Source of the DNA: Ancistrus triradiatus
Taxonomy: Eukaryota; Chordata; Actinopteri; Siluriformes; Loricariidae
NCBI GenBank assembly: GCA_025084515.1
Contig: JAJAGP010000090.1
Span: 434,001-498,000, forward strand
Direction of reading: 5' to 3'
DNA: 64,000 nucleotides
Shown here piece by piece: positions 36,348 to 47,904 of this stretch; position 1 is the stretch's first letter; each line of letters starts with the position of its first letter. Position numbers and translations under genes: made by a program. The notes under the pieces were generated by a model. It saw nothing but the letters and a program-made list of their open reading frames with translations, did not search any database and was not told the origin of the DNA.

Positions 36348-36575
36348 GGTGCGTTTACATGCACTTAAGCCGATCTAGTCTGATTTTTGCAGTTCTCCGA
36401 TTACACTAGAAATCCCATAAAGAGAGCTGTATTTTACTTCAGTAATTGGATTACTCGTGGCATGTATACGAGTAACCCCTTTTGTGTTTTCAGTCTGCGC
36501 ATGTGCACGAGTGTTTCCCCGCGGTTGCCAGGTCCGCGTATTCTAAAGACTCTGCTTTATTTGGCTTTCTCGTGT
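36348..36575 (-). repeat. composite repeat family A, copy 2 (reverse, partial)
   Basis: GTGCGTTTACATGCACTTAA at the start is probably the true terminus of the family. It is followed by reversed right-arm sequence (TAGAAATCCCATAAAGAGAG, GCGCATGTGCACGAG) and the core GGTTGCCAGGTC. The other half is missing. Confidence 0.78.
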
Positions 36576-38199
36576 CTGTCGGGCTGTTTCTTTTTATTTA
36601 TTTATTTTTTGACTGCTTTTGTCAAGGTCACACTTTTTTGTCCCTGGATGTGTGTACCAAATTTGATTTTTCGCCCGTGAGAACCTTGAAGTCAAAGAAT
36701 AATAAATAGCCCCTGGTGCTCGGGCACTACAAAACTTCAGCTGAATTTACTTGCTGTAAAATTGATGGACTGACCATCCGTTTCAAAAGCCTTTCCATAA
36801 ACACAGCATTTTCTGTGTAGCTTCAGTCCTGTCCTTCAGACTAAGCTTTTTTCTGTAAGGAAAGGCTCGCTTTTTTGTAGCCATATCGAACCTGGGAGTT
36901 TCAGAGCGAGACTATGTGGATGCGCTGTTTAACGTCCGCATTACGTCCTATGAGAAATGGACACTGACCGATTAGTCACCTAGTAGTTTAGATTTGCACA
37001 GTGTTTTATTTTAAACAATGCTATTAATTAGAATGACACAATATGAAAGCTTTTAGTGCAGTACTGAACTGTACAATACAGCAACTCTTATCTTTTTGTA
37101 TTTTTAAAACTTAAATATGACACTTAAATAAAAGAGAAAATGGGATGTTTTCTGGCTTTCAAGACTGCGATTCTCTTTTCTGTCAGCAGGTGCTGCAAGC
37201 GTTTGCTCCTGCTAGTATTCTGTCATTCAGATATTGAGTTTTTTATATATAATGTATGTATAATACTTGCTGTACTTTAGTGCAGAGCGATGTTGCTGTG
37301 CTCTGACTTGCGTAAAGTGACTCGTCTCGGCTGCTCAAACACCTTTTTGCAGTCGAAGACGTCACGTCTAGCTACTGTCTCAATATTTGCTTAGGATGTA
37401 TACAGAGGTGATTCTGAGCTGTACTGTTTTGCTTGATTTGGTCTTTGTTGCTACCAGTAACTGCACATTTCCAAAACCCGGTTTCTGCAGCGAGCGGTTC
37501 TGCTTTTGCCTGACATAAGTCTCCAGCCCTTACTTAAATCTCCTTGGTGCCTTTGTTGGAGGAAGTTTTAGTCTGTGCCACAACAATAGGCCTTTAAATG
37601 AAAATTACAGCTTCGTTCTGCGAGGATTTACGTTTCGTTTGCCGACTGGCTACAGCCAGGGCGTAATAAATTTCATGCGGTTGTGTAAACCGAAATGAGC
37701 ATGGATTGAACATTGCTGACACCCGTTTGCGCTCATGCCTTTGGAATACGCTCATGGCGCTCGCAGGCTTAGGAGACTTCAGGATGTCGGCGTGTTTTGA
37801 GCGCTCATTGTTCAGCGCCATTCGTTTTGTTTGGATAATTCCTTCTTTTACCTTATCCTCCAGCAACCGTTATGTCTCAGATGAAAGGGAAGTAGCCGTG
37901 TCTGAGCAGAAAAGTAAAAACCTCAGTCCTCTATTTGGCTGCGTGTCTCTGTGGTTTCTGAATGAGCCTGAATGTGCTCCGTTCAGCCTCTGATTTTTAA
38001 GGATTCACTTGGGACAGAGTTGCTGAGTAAACTCGAGATCTGCTTTGTATTTTTTTTACCTCTAGCGGTTAATTTGTGGACTTTACACTGTAATCACGCT
38101 TTGAATGAAGCCCCATGTGATCTTCACTACAGATTTATGGACTAGCCCAGACGTCTCCCCTCCTCTTTGTCCCTCCTCTTGTTTGGCCTGTCCCAGTCA

Positions 38200-38581
38200 C
38201 TCAGTCAGTACTCGGGGTCAGACTGCAGACGCTGAGAGTCTGCGCTCCAGTGGCAAGCTCTGACCTCAGCTCGGAGTGGAAGGAAAACTTAGCAGGACTT
38301 TCAAACTAATTTCAGTGTGACCCAAGCCAATGAGAGTGAACCTCTCAGACTTTCCCCTCTCCAGAAGGCGTCTCTGGCCTTCCCGAGTCGAGGGATTAAG
38401 AGTCACCCAGGCTCACCGCTGGAGTGGGAGTTTCCACGTGTGCATGTCTGTGTGAGTCAGTCCGTCTAAGTTTGTCATGGAGTGCAAGCCCTTCTGAGGG
38501 AGCCGTCTGTGAGCTCGGCGAGCATCGTGCTTCTCTCGCTTTCTCTTCAAAGCCTGCTAGATTAAAGCTTTTTCCCCAAAG
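38200..38581 (+). other. tiam2: candidate tiam2 first (leader) exon and promoter region
   Basis: This repeat-free block is richer in GC than its surroundings. It ends in a strong splice donor (CCCCAAAG, then GTAAGG at 38582). It contains no long reading frame, which suits a non-coding first exon. The upstream 38140-38200 sequence is pyrimidine-rich with no clear TATA box. Its 5' boundary is a guess. It lies 8 kb upstream of the ATG exon and in the same orientation, so it could be a tiam2 transcription start. Confidence 0.4.
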
Positions 38582-39669
38582 GTAAGGAAAAGTGGTTTTA
38601 TTTATTTATTTGTATCCTCGCCTTTGTTCCTCTGCATACAGGCTAGGTGGGGTGAATACAAAAAACAAGTGGCATACAGCTTTCATTCTGGCTTGCAGGT
38701 GTGGGAGGACGGGTGGTCTGTCTTTGGGTGTTGGAATGGTTTGAATTGGTTTGGATTTGTTTGTGGAGCAGCTGCTTCTCGCCAAAGGCCGTTTGTTGCC
38801 TCATAGATTGAGTGTGGTCCTATCTAAGAAGAGTTTAAGTTTATTCAGTGAAGCAGTTGCTGGGCTGTGTGTTGGAGGCTTGGAGCAGGAGCTGAATCAG
38901 GTTTTTAATTAAATCAGGGTTTAATTTTACAACAATCCATTGGACTCAGGGTCTCAAAAGGCAAACCCGACTAAACACGGCATGCGGAAGTACATAAATT
39001 CAGTTTGATCGCGTTCTCGGCTTGGGCGGGTGATTATTTATGGACATGGCAGACGTCGTAGCAGTACTGGTTCTGATTTGGATGAGAAATCCTGTCCTCT
39101 GCCTCGTGCTCTTCAGTCCTGTGGCATTCACTGCTGTTTTGAGTCTCTGCCAGCGCAGTAAGTCATAATACGAAGGACAGCAAGTTGTGTGACTGTTCTG
39201 GCGGGACTGTAAAGATGGTGATGGATGTGCACATCTAAATCGTTGTTTTTTTGTTCGTCATCGCTGTCGTCTCTAATAGCTTCCTGACGTACAGGCGCTT
39301 TCCTTCCTATTGGCCCTCTATTACATCCTCTTCACTCAGAGAGGTAGTCTCTTGTTTCTATCCGTGGTAAATCAGTTCCTGCTCTGGCTGTTGGCTGATA
39401 AAGCCGTGTCCCTTTGGACTTTTAGCAGGAAGCGACTGCCAGATTTCTAATAATAACACTCCTTAGTGATGTAACTGGGAGACACCTGACAACAACCTTG
39501 GTCTGTCATTTACCAAAGCCTTTAATTGTTCGGGTGTAACGTTTGGAATTTGACTCTAGGAGTGGGTGATGTGGTCAAAGTCACCCGTTATGGTATGTCA
39601 GTATATCACCATAAAAGTATGTATGACACTAGGCATTTGGCTGTTTGGCTCTATGGTTTGTAAACCTGA

Positions 39670-39815
39670 CAACTTGCACAGTAGAGCAAGTGGTTAGCGC
39701 AGCCCCAGAGAGCCCCGGTTCGACCCCGACCTTGGACTCTTACCTGTGTGGAGTTTGTATGTTCTCCCCATCTCCGTGTGGGTTTACTTCGGTTACTCCG
39801 GTTTACAAAGTTAAT
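39670..39815 (+). mobile_element. SINE-like repeat (GTTTGTATGTTCTCCCC type), copy 2
   Basis: AAGTGGTTAGCGCAGCCCC, B-box-like GGTTCGACCCC, then GTGTGGAGTTTGTATGTTCT and GTGTGGGTTTACTTCGGTTA. The 3' end is truncated. Confidence 0.75.
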
Positions 39816-40244
39816 GAAGTAATGTCCGTATTGATGCCTTAAGTTTCTTCCACATGGAGAGATATATGGTTTATTAATTCAACAATAGTACTGTATCAAG
39901 TTTATGTACCTGTATCGGAACTGAAAAAGTCAGATCGGTGCGTCCCTATTCTATACAGTATAGCCATCCGGCCCTGGCTGAGTTTATGGATTTGTGAACG
40001 AATTAAGCAGGAGGCATTTTATATCTAAATCAACATAAACTTGATTTTTCAAAAATGATGCTTCCAGTCCGTTCATGTGACCTGGCTTAAAACAGGATCA
40101 TGCTCTCAGTGCTAAGCCAGCATCCCATTATGTGCATGTTCAAGGTTTTAGTCACAGGCTGTTTCGCCTCGTCGTTCATTCTTCTGTTCTAAGCCAGGTC
40201 ACGTGAACGGACTGGGCTGTGTGTACGCTTGTAAAATCAGCTTT

Positions 40245-40360
40245 TGGGTTATTTATATTTAACAAAGATAGTGAGGTTGTCCTCAAATCAATATCACGAT
40301 TAGCTGAACGTTTTACCTCAGTTACGATTAATAAACGATTATTTTGTTGTTGGTTTGTTG
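40245..40360. repeat. dispersed DNA-element remnant (ACGATTAAT type)
   Basis: CCTCAAATCAATATCACGAT and TTTTACCTCAGTTACGATTA recur at 15660-15750 and, in reverse, at 23440-23535. Confidence 0.55.
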
Positions 40361-41660
40361 GTAATGTAAAAAGCAAGTTTGCTAAAAGGAGGCAGTGAAT
40401 ATGTTGGATTTATTGCAAACATAAGACATAACCTGTTGTTCTTTTTGTTTGGTGTCATCTTTTCTAAAGCCAAAATGTGTCCATATGAAGGGCACAGCAG
40501 TTTTCTTTGGTATGAGCTGCTCTGTGTTTGAGTTCTCCTCCATGTTGTTTCCATCTTGCTGAGTGGATGGGGCGGGGTCACATGAATACACACAAGGGCC
40601 AGGCTTGGGGTCGGTTATAGTTTCAGAAAGCCACTTTTGATTAACATTTAATTAATTGCCCAATCTAAGGCCATGGTAATCTCCTGGAAAATAGTGGACT
40701 GCTGTCTTCAGGTGAGGGCCAGAGGACGAGGTCTGTAGGTGGGAGAGGTTCCCGGTCATGCCGTGTTTCTCCTCACCTGTGATCATGTTGTTGGTAGTGA
40801 GGTTCCTGACGAGGGCTGGCAGGCTTGCTCAGCGACCTCGGACCCTCTCCTGGAGAAGCTTTTTGAAACGGAGACCGATCCTGTTAGTCATTTAGCAGAA
40901 GAGTAGACCCAAGCAGCATCAGAAGCTATTTTGAGGAGGCTTCTGGTGGAAAAGCACACGGTGCGATTATGACACGGACTGTGACTAAAGCACTGAAGCT
41001 CCTAGTTAAGTCTGTTTGATGCCTTTGTTGGTGGACGGTTTTCCGTCTCTATGACGACAAAATAAAAAAGCATAAAAATCCATAACGTACATCTGTTTTG
41101 GCTGGCAGAGTGAATAAAGCTCAAAGATTCCAGTCCTGACGGCTCCGAGGCTGCAGGAGTGGAGCGTATTTATTTTCTGTTGTTGTTGTTCGGAGTGAGT
41201 AAGCGGTTCCCTTCCATAGAAGCAGATGTCATCCGAGGGCGCCGTACACACAGACCCCGCCTAAGCCTCTAGTCGCCCAGAGGTGTGCCCTTGGCCTCGT
41301 GAAGTTCCAAAGGCGACGGTTTTTGCTGCTGGCCCTCAACGGCGTTGTAACAGTAGGTCTGTGTGTGCCTCCGATTCCTTTCCCACTCGTTGATGTCCGT
41401 TTCTGAAAGGCTGCTGTGTGTCAGAGTTTGTTAGGGTTGTGAGAGAACAGGCTTTGTGCTTGAACTGGGCTGATTTCAGCATTTCCTCTCAGCCTCAGGC
41501 TCTGTTCGGCTTGAAATGTGCGTTCTGAGCCTCCCTGGAAACGTTTTCCAGTCTTTCAGCCTTCTCTGTGGAAGACGGACTGATCGATGATGCTAATCAC
41601 AAGTCAGGAGGTCAGTCGGGACATTTTTGGGCAATGGGAGCTTGAGGAACATGGAGCAGA

Positions 41661-41690
41661 TGTTCTGTTCTGTTCTGTTCTGTTCTGTTC
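41661..41690. repeat. (TGTTC)n microsatellite
   Basis: Six perfect TGTTC units. Confidence 0.93.
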
Positions 41691-41889
41691 CTCAGACCTC
41701 AGATTTTCCCACAGCCGGCGAGTGGGAGATGCGTAAGGTGCTGCAAGCACGATGAAGCAATTTGGCTTTAAAACCACATGCAAATATGCCTGCTCTTGTT
41801 TGTGCAGCCTCCAGATTAAGCCGTTACATCCTGGACTGAGCACTGCTTACCTAAGCATTAAAGCCAACGGCATATCAAGCCACCACTGA

Positions 41890-42150
41890 TGGCCGTTGGG
41901 TGTGGCGTTCATGTGGATGTTACCTTGCCTTGTACCACATATCTAAGCATTGGTGCAAATCAAGTGCACCCCTTCATTTGAACAGCATTTCCTAATGGCA
42001 ACGGCCTCTTTCAGCAGGTTAATGCGCCATGCTACACTGTCAAAGTTGTTCAGAACTGATTTGAGGAGTTCTTGGTGTTGCCATGGCCTCCAGGCATTCC
42101 AGGATCTACTGTTAACCTCTTGCCAGATATTAGGCTTATGATCAGTAGTA
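41890..42150 (+). pseudogene. Tc1-like transposase remnant
   Basis: Decayed Tc1-like sequence includes ACCTTGCCTTGTACCACATA, AATGCGCCATGCTACACTGT, TTGCCATGGCCTCCAGGCAT and ACCTCTTGCCAGATATTAGG, in the order seen in a common fish element (the 'NDNAPCHTA... WPPNSPDLN' part). Frames are broken throughout. No terminal repeats remain. Confidence 0.6.
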
Positions 42151-42429
42151 ACTTGAAGTTTGGTGTTCCTAGGTCATTGTTTTAGTACATTTAATCCACG
42201 TTAAGATTTTTTTCTAATTAAAGTTACACCTATCGACCAAAAACTGGATGGATCAACAGGGTAGAATTTAGTTGCTGGCAAGACATTTGTCACATTTGAA
42301 GAGTGGCGAGAGCGAGAGCCGAGGTTGGCGGATTTTCGAGGTAACGTGCACAGAGGGAAATTCATCCTGCCATCAAAGGGGCGAGAGGGGAGTTTGGTGA
42401 GATAGCTGGTGGTGAGATGACGAGATTTG

Positions 42430-42510
42430 ACTGTATATTCTTTGTACCTTTGGCACATCTTTTTGGCCATTTTATAATCAAAACTTAAAATCGGTAATAT
42501 CCGGATTCGA
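42430..42510. repeat. hAT-type terminal remnant, copy 2
   Basis: TATATTCTTTGTACCTTTGG and GGCCATTTTATAATCAAAAC are shared with 50275-50380. Confidence 0.45.
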
Positions 42511-43559
42511 GAAGCAGAAGCCAGAGGATCCGTCAGGTCTTCTTCACTCCCGATTGTGGTGCTGTTTAATGTTGAAGTTCATCCATGGTCATGTCGTCAT
42601 TGTTGCAATTATCTGATCTCAGTAGAAGTTGAGCATCGAAGGACATAAGAACCACGTCAGATTCGGACCGACTGGTCAGACTGAGCCTGCAAATCCGATT
42701 CTGATCAGATTTATGAACGTGGCTTGAAACTGATTTTAGAAAGTCTGGATCACTTTTCGCTGCCAGTCTGAACATGGCCTAAGTGCCGTTGTGCCCATCG
42801 AGGGTAATGCCCTTGGATTTGATTGTGAAAGAGCTTTTATGTTTCGTTGATATGTTATCTTAAATGAGACCTATGCAGATAAGTAAGCCTGATCCTTTGT
42901 GGTATTAGTTGAATGGTCTTTGTGATGGTAAGAGTTTGTCAATCGCTTTTTGTCGGATCACATCTGAGCTCGTCCGAGGATCTCTGAACGCGTCTCAGAA
43001 GTCGGCTTGCTATTTTTAGCACGTACCCCTGTGGAGGAACATTCAAAATGTGATTGCTGTGACCAGACTAAACTGAAATGACTTCCTTGAGCTCTGCTGC
43101 TGCTTATTTAATTTACACTGTAGAATGTGAAAGTTATGAGAATGAGGAATGACAGCCCAGGACCACTCTGTGGTTTTCTGGAGTGTACACAGTTAATTCT
43201 GAAATGCACACAGCGATTGTGGTTGTTTCGTGTTTGGGCTCTGTGTGCACTACGGAGTATGGCAGGGTCATGCTTTTTAGTGGGATTGGAGCGATGCTTT
43301 ACAAATGCTTTCTAGCCACCAGTTTATTTGGCATCCGGTGCAGGACTTGCTTGGCAGCGAAACTCAAAGGGGAAAAAAACCTTCTCTGGAATTTGTGTTT
43401 AAAAATAAACACTGGATGGAATTGAGGCTGCTTTCCCAACCGTTGGTCTGGATGTCATTCAGCGCTGCCACATGGTCAGAAATTCAAGTCATCTGTGAGT
43501 TTTGGTGACCAGATCACATTCGGATTTCACCAGGTGTAAACGTACCCAAGAAGCATTGT

Positions 43560-43685
43560 GAACTGTCGTCACTGTTGCCATAGGCTTGCTCAATTTCGGG
43601 TTGGCCATTGATATTAGAAGATAATCTAAAATTGTAAAGCTGCTTTGAGACAATGCTCCATTGTAAAAAGCGCTATAAATAAATC
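43560..43685 (+). repeat. LINE-like 3' tail, copy 3
   Basis: TGTTGCCATAGGCTTGCTCA, TTGTAAAGCTGCTTTGAGAC, AAAAAGCGCTATAAATAAAT. It directly joins composite repeat A copy 3. Confidence 0.7.
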
Positions 43686-44240
43686 TGAACCAGTCAATAA
43701 TCTCCCAGAAAGATGGGACGTCATCTTCAAACTTTCTTCTGTGGCTTTTGTAAACATGATACCCACTTTACCGGCGATTATGGACCTTTGGTTTCTAATA
43801 GTACACAGTGCTGCCCTTATTACAGTTTTCTCTGTATTGCTGCAAAGACGCAGATGAGATTTTTGTGAATGGGCTGGTGCTGGTGCTAATTCCAGGGTTG
43901 CCAGATCCCATGAGAGAAAAAAACAGATCAAAGCTACCAGATCTGTGGAAACAAACCCTAAAGAAGTGAATTGGCAACCTACTAGAATCTGAGAAAGTGA
44001 CCACTTGAAAAGTTATAAAATAATATATATATTGCTTGTATCTTCAGAGGTTAAACAAAACCAACCAGAAGGAATATTGGAGAGAGAGAGATGGAATCAG
44101 GGAGCCCAAATAAGCAACTACACTTTAGAAACAGGCCAAAAACACCTGCCTCCTGCAACGACCAACATTTGTAAGTGACTTTATAGAAAAATAATCCCAA
44201 AGTCCCTCAGAATATTTAAACCTGGCAACCGCGTTTGATT
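43680..44240 (+). repeat. composite repeat family A, copy 3 (partial)
   Basis: The left arm AACCAGTCAATAATCTCCCA begins directly after a LINE-like tail. The core GGGTTGCCAGATC (about 43894) and AACCTGGCAACC (about 44219) match other copies. The right arm is lost. Confidence 0.72.
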
Positions 44241-44770
44241 CTAACTAACAGCAGAGCGACATCTCTGGCCTGTAGGGCAGGTACAGGGACTTGTTTCTAC
44301 CTCTCCTTTCGGTTGGCCCTACGATCCATGGCTCCCCCATTTGAGGTCTCTTCTTCTGAGCTCCCTTTCTCTGCCTCCTCAGTTCCCTGAATGCCTTGTT
44401 TGCTTGCACTTGGTGATTCTTAGGATTTTCACTAGCTGCTTGGTGGACTTTATAATGATGTCCTTATTACATTGCCTCTTTGCGGTTTATCCTTATTGTT
44501 TTGTAATGTTTTTTCACGTTGCATTGACACTTAGTCATTAAGCAGAAGCTTTTATAAAAGGCAAGTGAAGCAACTGAGATTTAAGAGCCTTGCTCAAGGG
44601 AAATAAAGCCACAACATAGAGGCTGCAATTGCCAAAGAGTTGCCAGTACCTCGTTCTACCTGTCGAGTCACGCTGTAGAAAATGATTTCATTTGTCTGAA
44701 ATGAACGATCTGAGTAATGAAAGCGTTTAAAGAGTTTATTCTGACATTTACTTTGTTTTATGTCACACAG

Positions 44771-44855
44771 ATGAGACTGACTGGGCTTTACTGGTAGCTG
44801 ACACTGAAGGAGACGGCCATGCAGACCACGGGATTATAGTACTGTAACAAACCGG
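44771..44855 (+). other. tiam2: candidate tiam2 5'-UTR exon
   Basis: An 85-bp segment lies between a good acceptor (pyrimidine-rich tract then CACACAG, ending 44770) and a strong donor (ACCGG followed by GTAAGT at 44856). It sits 1.75 kb upstream of the first coding exon in the right orientation and is not an obvious repeat. It contains two short upstream reading frames, 44771-44797 (8 codons plus stop) and 44819-44839 (6 codons plus stop). Human TIAM2 is known to have several non-coding leader exons. The call rests on splice signals and position only. Confidence 0.45.
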
Positions 44856-45445
44856 GTAAGTCCACCTGCTGACTTTGAAGAAAAATGGAAATAAATTCCC
44901 ATGTAACTTCTGTTACTGATGAGAGTCCCGAGGCTGTTGGAAGTTTGTGTTTATCCTGGTCAGTCGCAGAGTGTAGGTTCGGAGCCTATCCCAGAATTCC
45001 TGAGACGAGGGCCTATGTCAGTATTATCATTGAGTGCGTTTACATAAGATTTGCAGAAGATCAGATTTGGTTAGTAATTCAGTCAACCAGTTTGTGCACC
45101 TGGGTCATCAGATAATGGGAACGCTCTGGGTTTGAATGACTCTGTAATCAGATTTCTACTTTGCAACCAGCCACAGAAGGATGTGATGTAAACTTCAAAC
45201 TTATTTTATTATTGTGTATATATTTTATACTGTATATATGTTGTTCAAATTGTTGATTTCCTCGAGCATATACTGCATTCGAGTCTCCTCATAAAGGGTG
45301 TGGTAGCCATTCCATGGGTGTTGAGTTTAATTCCAGGGTTGCCAGATCCTGTGAGAGAAACAAGCAACTAGGTTTATCGAAATGAGCCCAAAAAACCCTG
45401 AAACAGCCTACTAGAAGGGCATAGTGACCACTTGATCAGTTAAAA

Positions 45446-45446
<1 letters not shown>

Positions 45447-45492
<46 letters not shown>

Positions 45493-45512
45493 ATAATAAT
45501 AATAATAATAAT
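45447..45512. repeat. (ACT)n-(AAT)n compound microsatellite
   Basis: About 15 ACT units change to about 7 AAT units. The end of the run supplies the TA target of the 45514 transposon. Confidence 0.93.
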
Positions 45513-45513
45513 A

Positions 45514-46080
45514 CAGTGGTACCTTGGTTCTCGACCATCTCGGAACTTGTCGTATTTGGTTCTCGACCCATTTAGCTAGAAAAATTTGTCTCAGTTCTCG
45601 TGGTTTGCTCTGTAATTGCCTTATTTGCTTAAACTTGTATGAGTGGAGCCACTCTTTCAGCCAAAACTCCTGATTTGTGATTCAGTACACTGATTCAGAT
45701 TCACAATAGCCCTCCCTCTGCTGTGCTTATGGTGTTTTTCTTTATTTTCACATCTACAGTACTGTATTCTTAGTGCAAATAAGTCTCCATGGGTAATAAG
45801 GTTAGTTTATAAGAGAAAACCGAAAGGAAAACAGAAACTGAATCCTTCAGAACACAGTTAGCTTAGCAGCTATGCTAGCCCCTGAGTTCACCAATAGAGT
45901 AAGTGTTTTGCTTTTACTTTTCACTTTCAATCCATTAATCACTAAATGACGTGGATTTTCTGGGGGTCTGAAACAGATTCATTCAATTTACTTTATTCCT
46001 TATGGGAAAATAATGTCGTTGTTTCCGGTTCTCGACATGCCTTCCGGAACGAATTACTGACCAGAACCGAGGTACCACTA
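45514..46080. mobile_element. TA-inserting DNA transposon, non-autonomous
   Basis: The 567-bp element has inverted ends: CAGTGGTACCTTGGTTCTCG at 45514 and, at the right, GAACCGAGGTACCACTA ending 46080. TA flanks both sides (45512-45513, 46081-46082), consistent with Tc1/mariner target use. It has no transposase frame. It is inserted inside another repeat copy (45030-46396), next to an ACT/AAT microsatellite. Confidence 0.85.
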
Positions 46081-46607
46081 TAGTGTGTATTTTAGTTTTA
46101 ATTCTAGACGTTCAGCAAAATAAATTTGCAGGAATATTGGGGAGAAAGAGAGGAACAGGGAGCCCAAATAAGCAATCTGCAACAGCGAGTATTTGAATTT
46201 ACTTTATAAAGAAATAAGCTCAAAGACACTTAGAATAGGTGGAGCTGGCAACTAGCCGCTTCCAGGACGTTTCTTAATCTAGACCGTAATCCGATCCGAG
46301 AAATCGGAGTATGCTGTTTAGACGGCCCCTTGAGCGATCAGATAACTTCAGAAATCCGACTTATCGGATTATTAAGTGTACGTATACGCACTCATTGAGA
46401 AAGGGTTGAGTTTTACTGCTGGAGGGCACGGCTGGTGGTGTGCCAGGGCATTGGTGTTGCCAGTTAATGAAGCCCTAATTTATAGCCTCATTTTGGCTGT
46501 AACCAGTGTAACCAAGCTGTGTGTCTTTCATTTGGGCGAGGATTTCTAATACGACTGACTTCACCCGTGATTATCGATGATCTCATCTGATAATCTCTGC
46601 ATTCTAG

Positions 46608-47727
46608 GGCAGGGATGGGAAACTCGGAAAGCCAGTACAGCTTGCAAGGGCCGCGAAGCAACAGCTTCACCCTCCCGAACAGACAGAAGCCTTATTCAAT
46701 GAAGCTGCGCTCTGCCAAAGAGGAGTTCTCGTCACACCATGGCTGGTGGAGGACAGGATCCAGAGGTTCTGCCTGTAAACCCAAAACGCTGGCACGCAGC
46801 TGTTTCTCCCAACCGAGGACCAGTCAGTCCCCTCTGATGCGCCACTACGACCACGATGGAAGGGAAGGGACGAAACGGATCAGTTCTCAGTGGAGTAGTT
46901 CGTCCAGGTGTTTGGATTCGGGAGTAATCGGGCTGCCGTCTGAAAATGGCCTTGGGGAAAATGGACAGAACAGCTTCGGTAGAGGAGATTGTAACGGCCA
47001 TGCTGTGTACGGATACAGGACGCCCGAGAGGAAATCCAGACTGGAGGAGCTGGAGGATCACAGCAGCCCCAGGGTTTTGATCAAGAGCGACGGGAGCGTA
47101 CGGGTCGAGTTTAGCCAGGCGTCCAAGAATTCCCTTCTTCCAGACGAGCGAGGCGGGCCTGTTCAGCTGCTCAAGTTTTCCCCGACTCCGCAATCCCTAC
47201 CCGCCCCGGCAGCCGTGCCTCACGACTCTGATCGTGAAGCTACCCCGGAGGCTGCCAACCCCGTCACCAGGACGAGCAAGGGCAGCTCGCTGAGCTCTGA
47301 AGGCAGCTGGTACGACTCGCCCTGGGGGACGGGTGGAGAACCGAACGACAATCGCAGTGCCTTACATCACGGCGTCTCCCAAATCCTTCCACCTGCCCAA
47401 ACGGAGCTTTTCGATCCGCAGCAGCGTGGTATTGGAATAACCGAACTTTACCGGGACACTAGCATGGCTGCCACTTTTCCCTCTGCCAAGGATCTGAAGC
47501 TTGCCAGTGATATGCCTTTCAAGCACAGATCCTCCTTCGTGTGCGTCATGGAAGAACCCGATGTACAGGAGTTCCACGGCGTACAGCAATACTCCTCCTT
47601 CACGTTACCCTGTCGCAAGGCCCAAGCCGGCGCAAACGACGCCGAAAAGAGAGAGTCTATCCGGAACCGTATGCGGCGGCTCAGTGACTGGACCGGCAGC
47701 TTGACCAGGAGGAAGAAGAAATCAAAG
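46608..47727 (+). CDS. tiam2: tiam2 first coding exon (N-terminal disordered region)
   Basis: This exon encodes the N-terminus of TIAM2/STEF, a guanine-nucleotide exchange factor that activates the GTPase Rac1 at membranes and in neurites. The acceptor is 'CATTCTAG' at 46600-46607. The ATG at 46615 has G at -3 and +4. The donor GTGAGC begins at 47728, giving 371 codons ending in phase 0. The start MGNSES is a consensus N-myristoylation site (Gly2, Ser6). The start resembles human TIAM2 (MGNSDSQYTLQG), and so do the internal blocks SKGSSLSSEGSWYDSPWG, YSSFTLPCRK and MRRLSDWTGSL. Between these blocks the sequence is Ser/Pro-rich and divergent, as expected of a disordered region. The exon ends in a basic RRKKKSK stretch. 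The reading frame stays open past the donor to a stop at 47863-47865, so intron retention would add 45 unrelated codons. Orthology to TIAM2 rather than TIAM1 is clear; which teleost duplicate (a or b) cannot be told. Confidence 0.95.
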
Positions 47728-47904
47728 GTGAGCATGCTGCGTATTCACTTGCGAGGCTGTAGTTATGGGAGTTGGTGTGTTTTGGTACTTTGCGAAACAG
47801 GTCTTGACCAGAAATGGTTGTTGTCCAGATGGTCTTTTTATGGTAATGTAAATATAAAGGTGTAGTTTAAAGCTGTAACTTTTAAGAGGACGGTATGATG
47901 GCCT

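Larger units (their letters stand above)
38582..44770 (+). other. tiam2: presumed first tiam2 leader intron
   Basis: This is an intron only if the two candidate leader exons are real. It contains SINE, Tc1 and LINE-tail remnants listed separately, and no recognisable exon. 40680-41560 is largely free of known repeats. Confidence 0.4.
45030..46396 (+). repeat. composite repeat family A, copy 4, interrupted by a transposon
   Basis: It starts near GAGTGCGTTTACATAAGATT (45033) and ends with TAAGTGTACGTATACGCACT (46373-46392), which are imperfect inverted termini. The core again has GGGTTGCCAGATCC (45339) and GCTGGCAACTAG (46246). The unit is stretched by an ACT/AAT microsatellite and the 567-bp element at 45514-46080. 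Confidence 0.8.

Noticed and set aside
46732..47193. 153-codon antisense frame opposite the first tiam2 exon
   Set aside because: It is a shadow of a GC-balanced coding exon; the + strand frame has clear homology to TIAM2.
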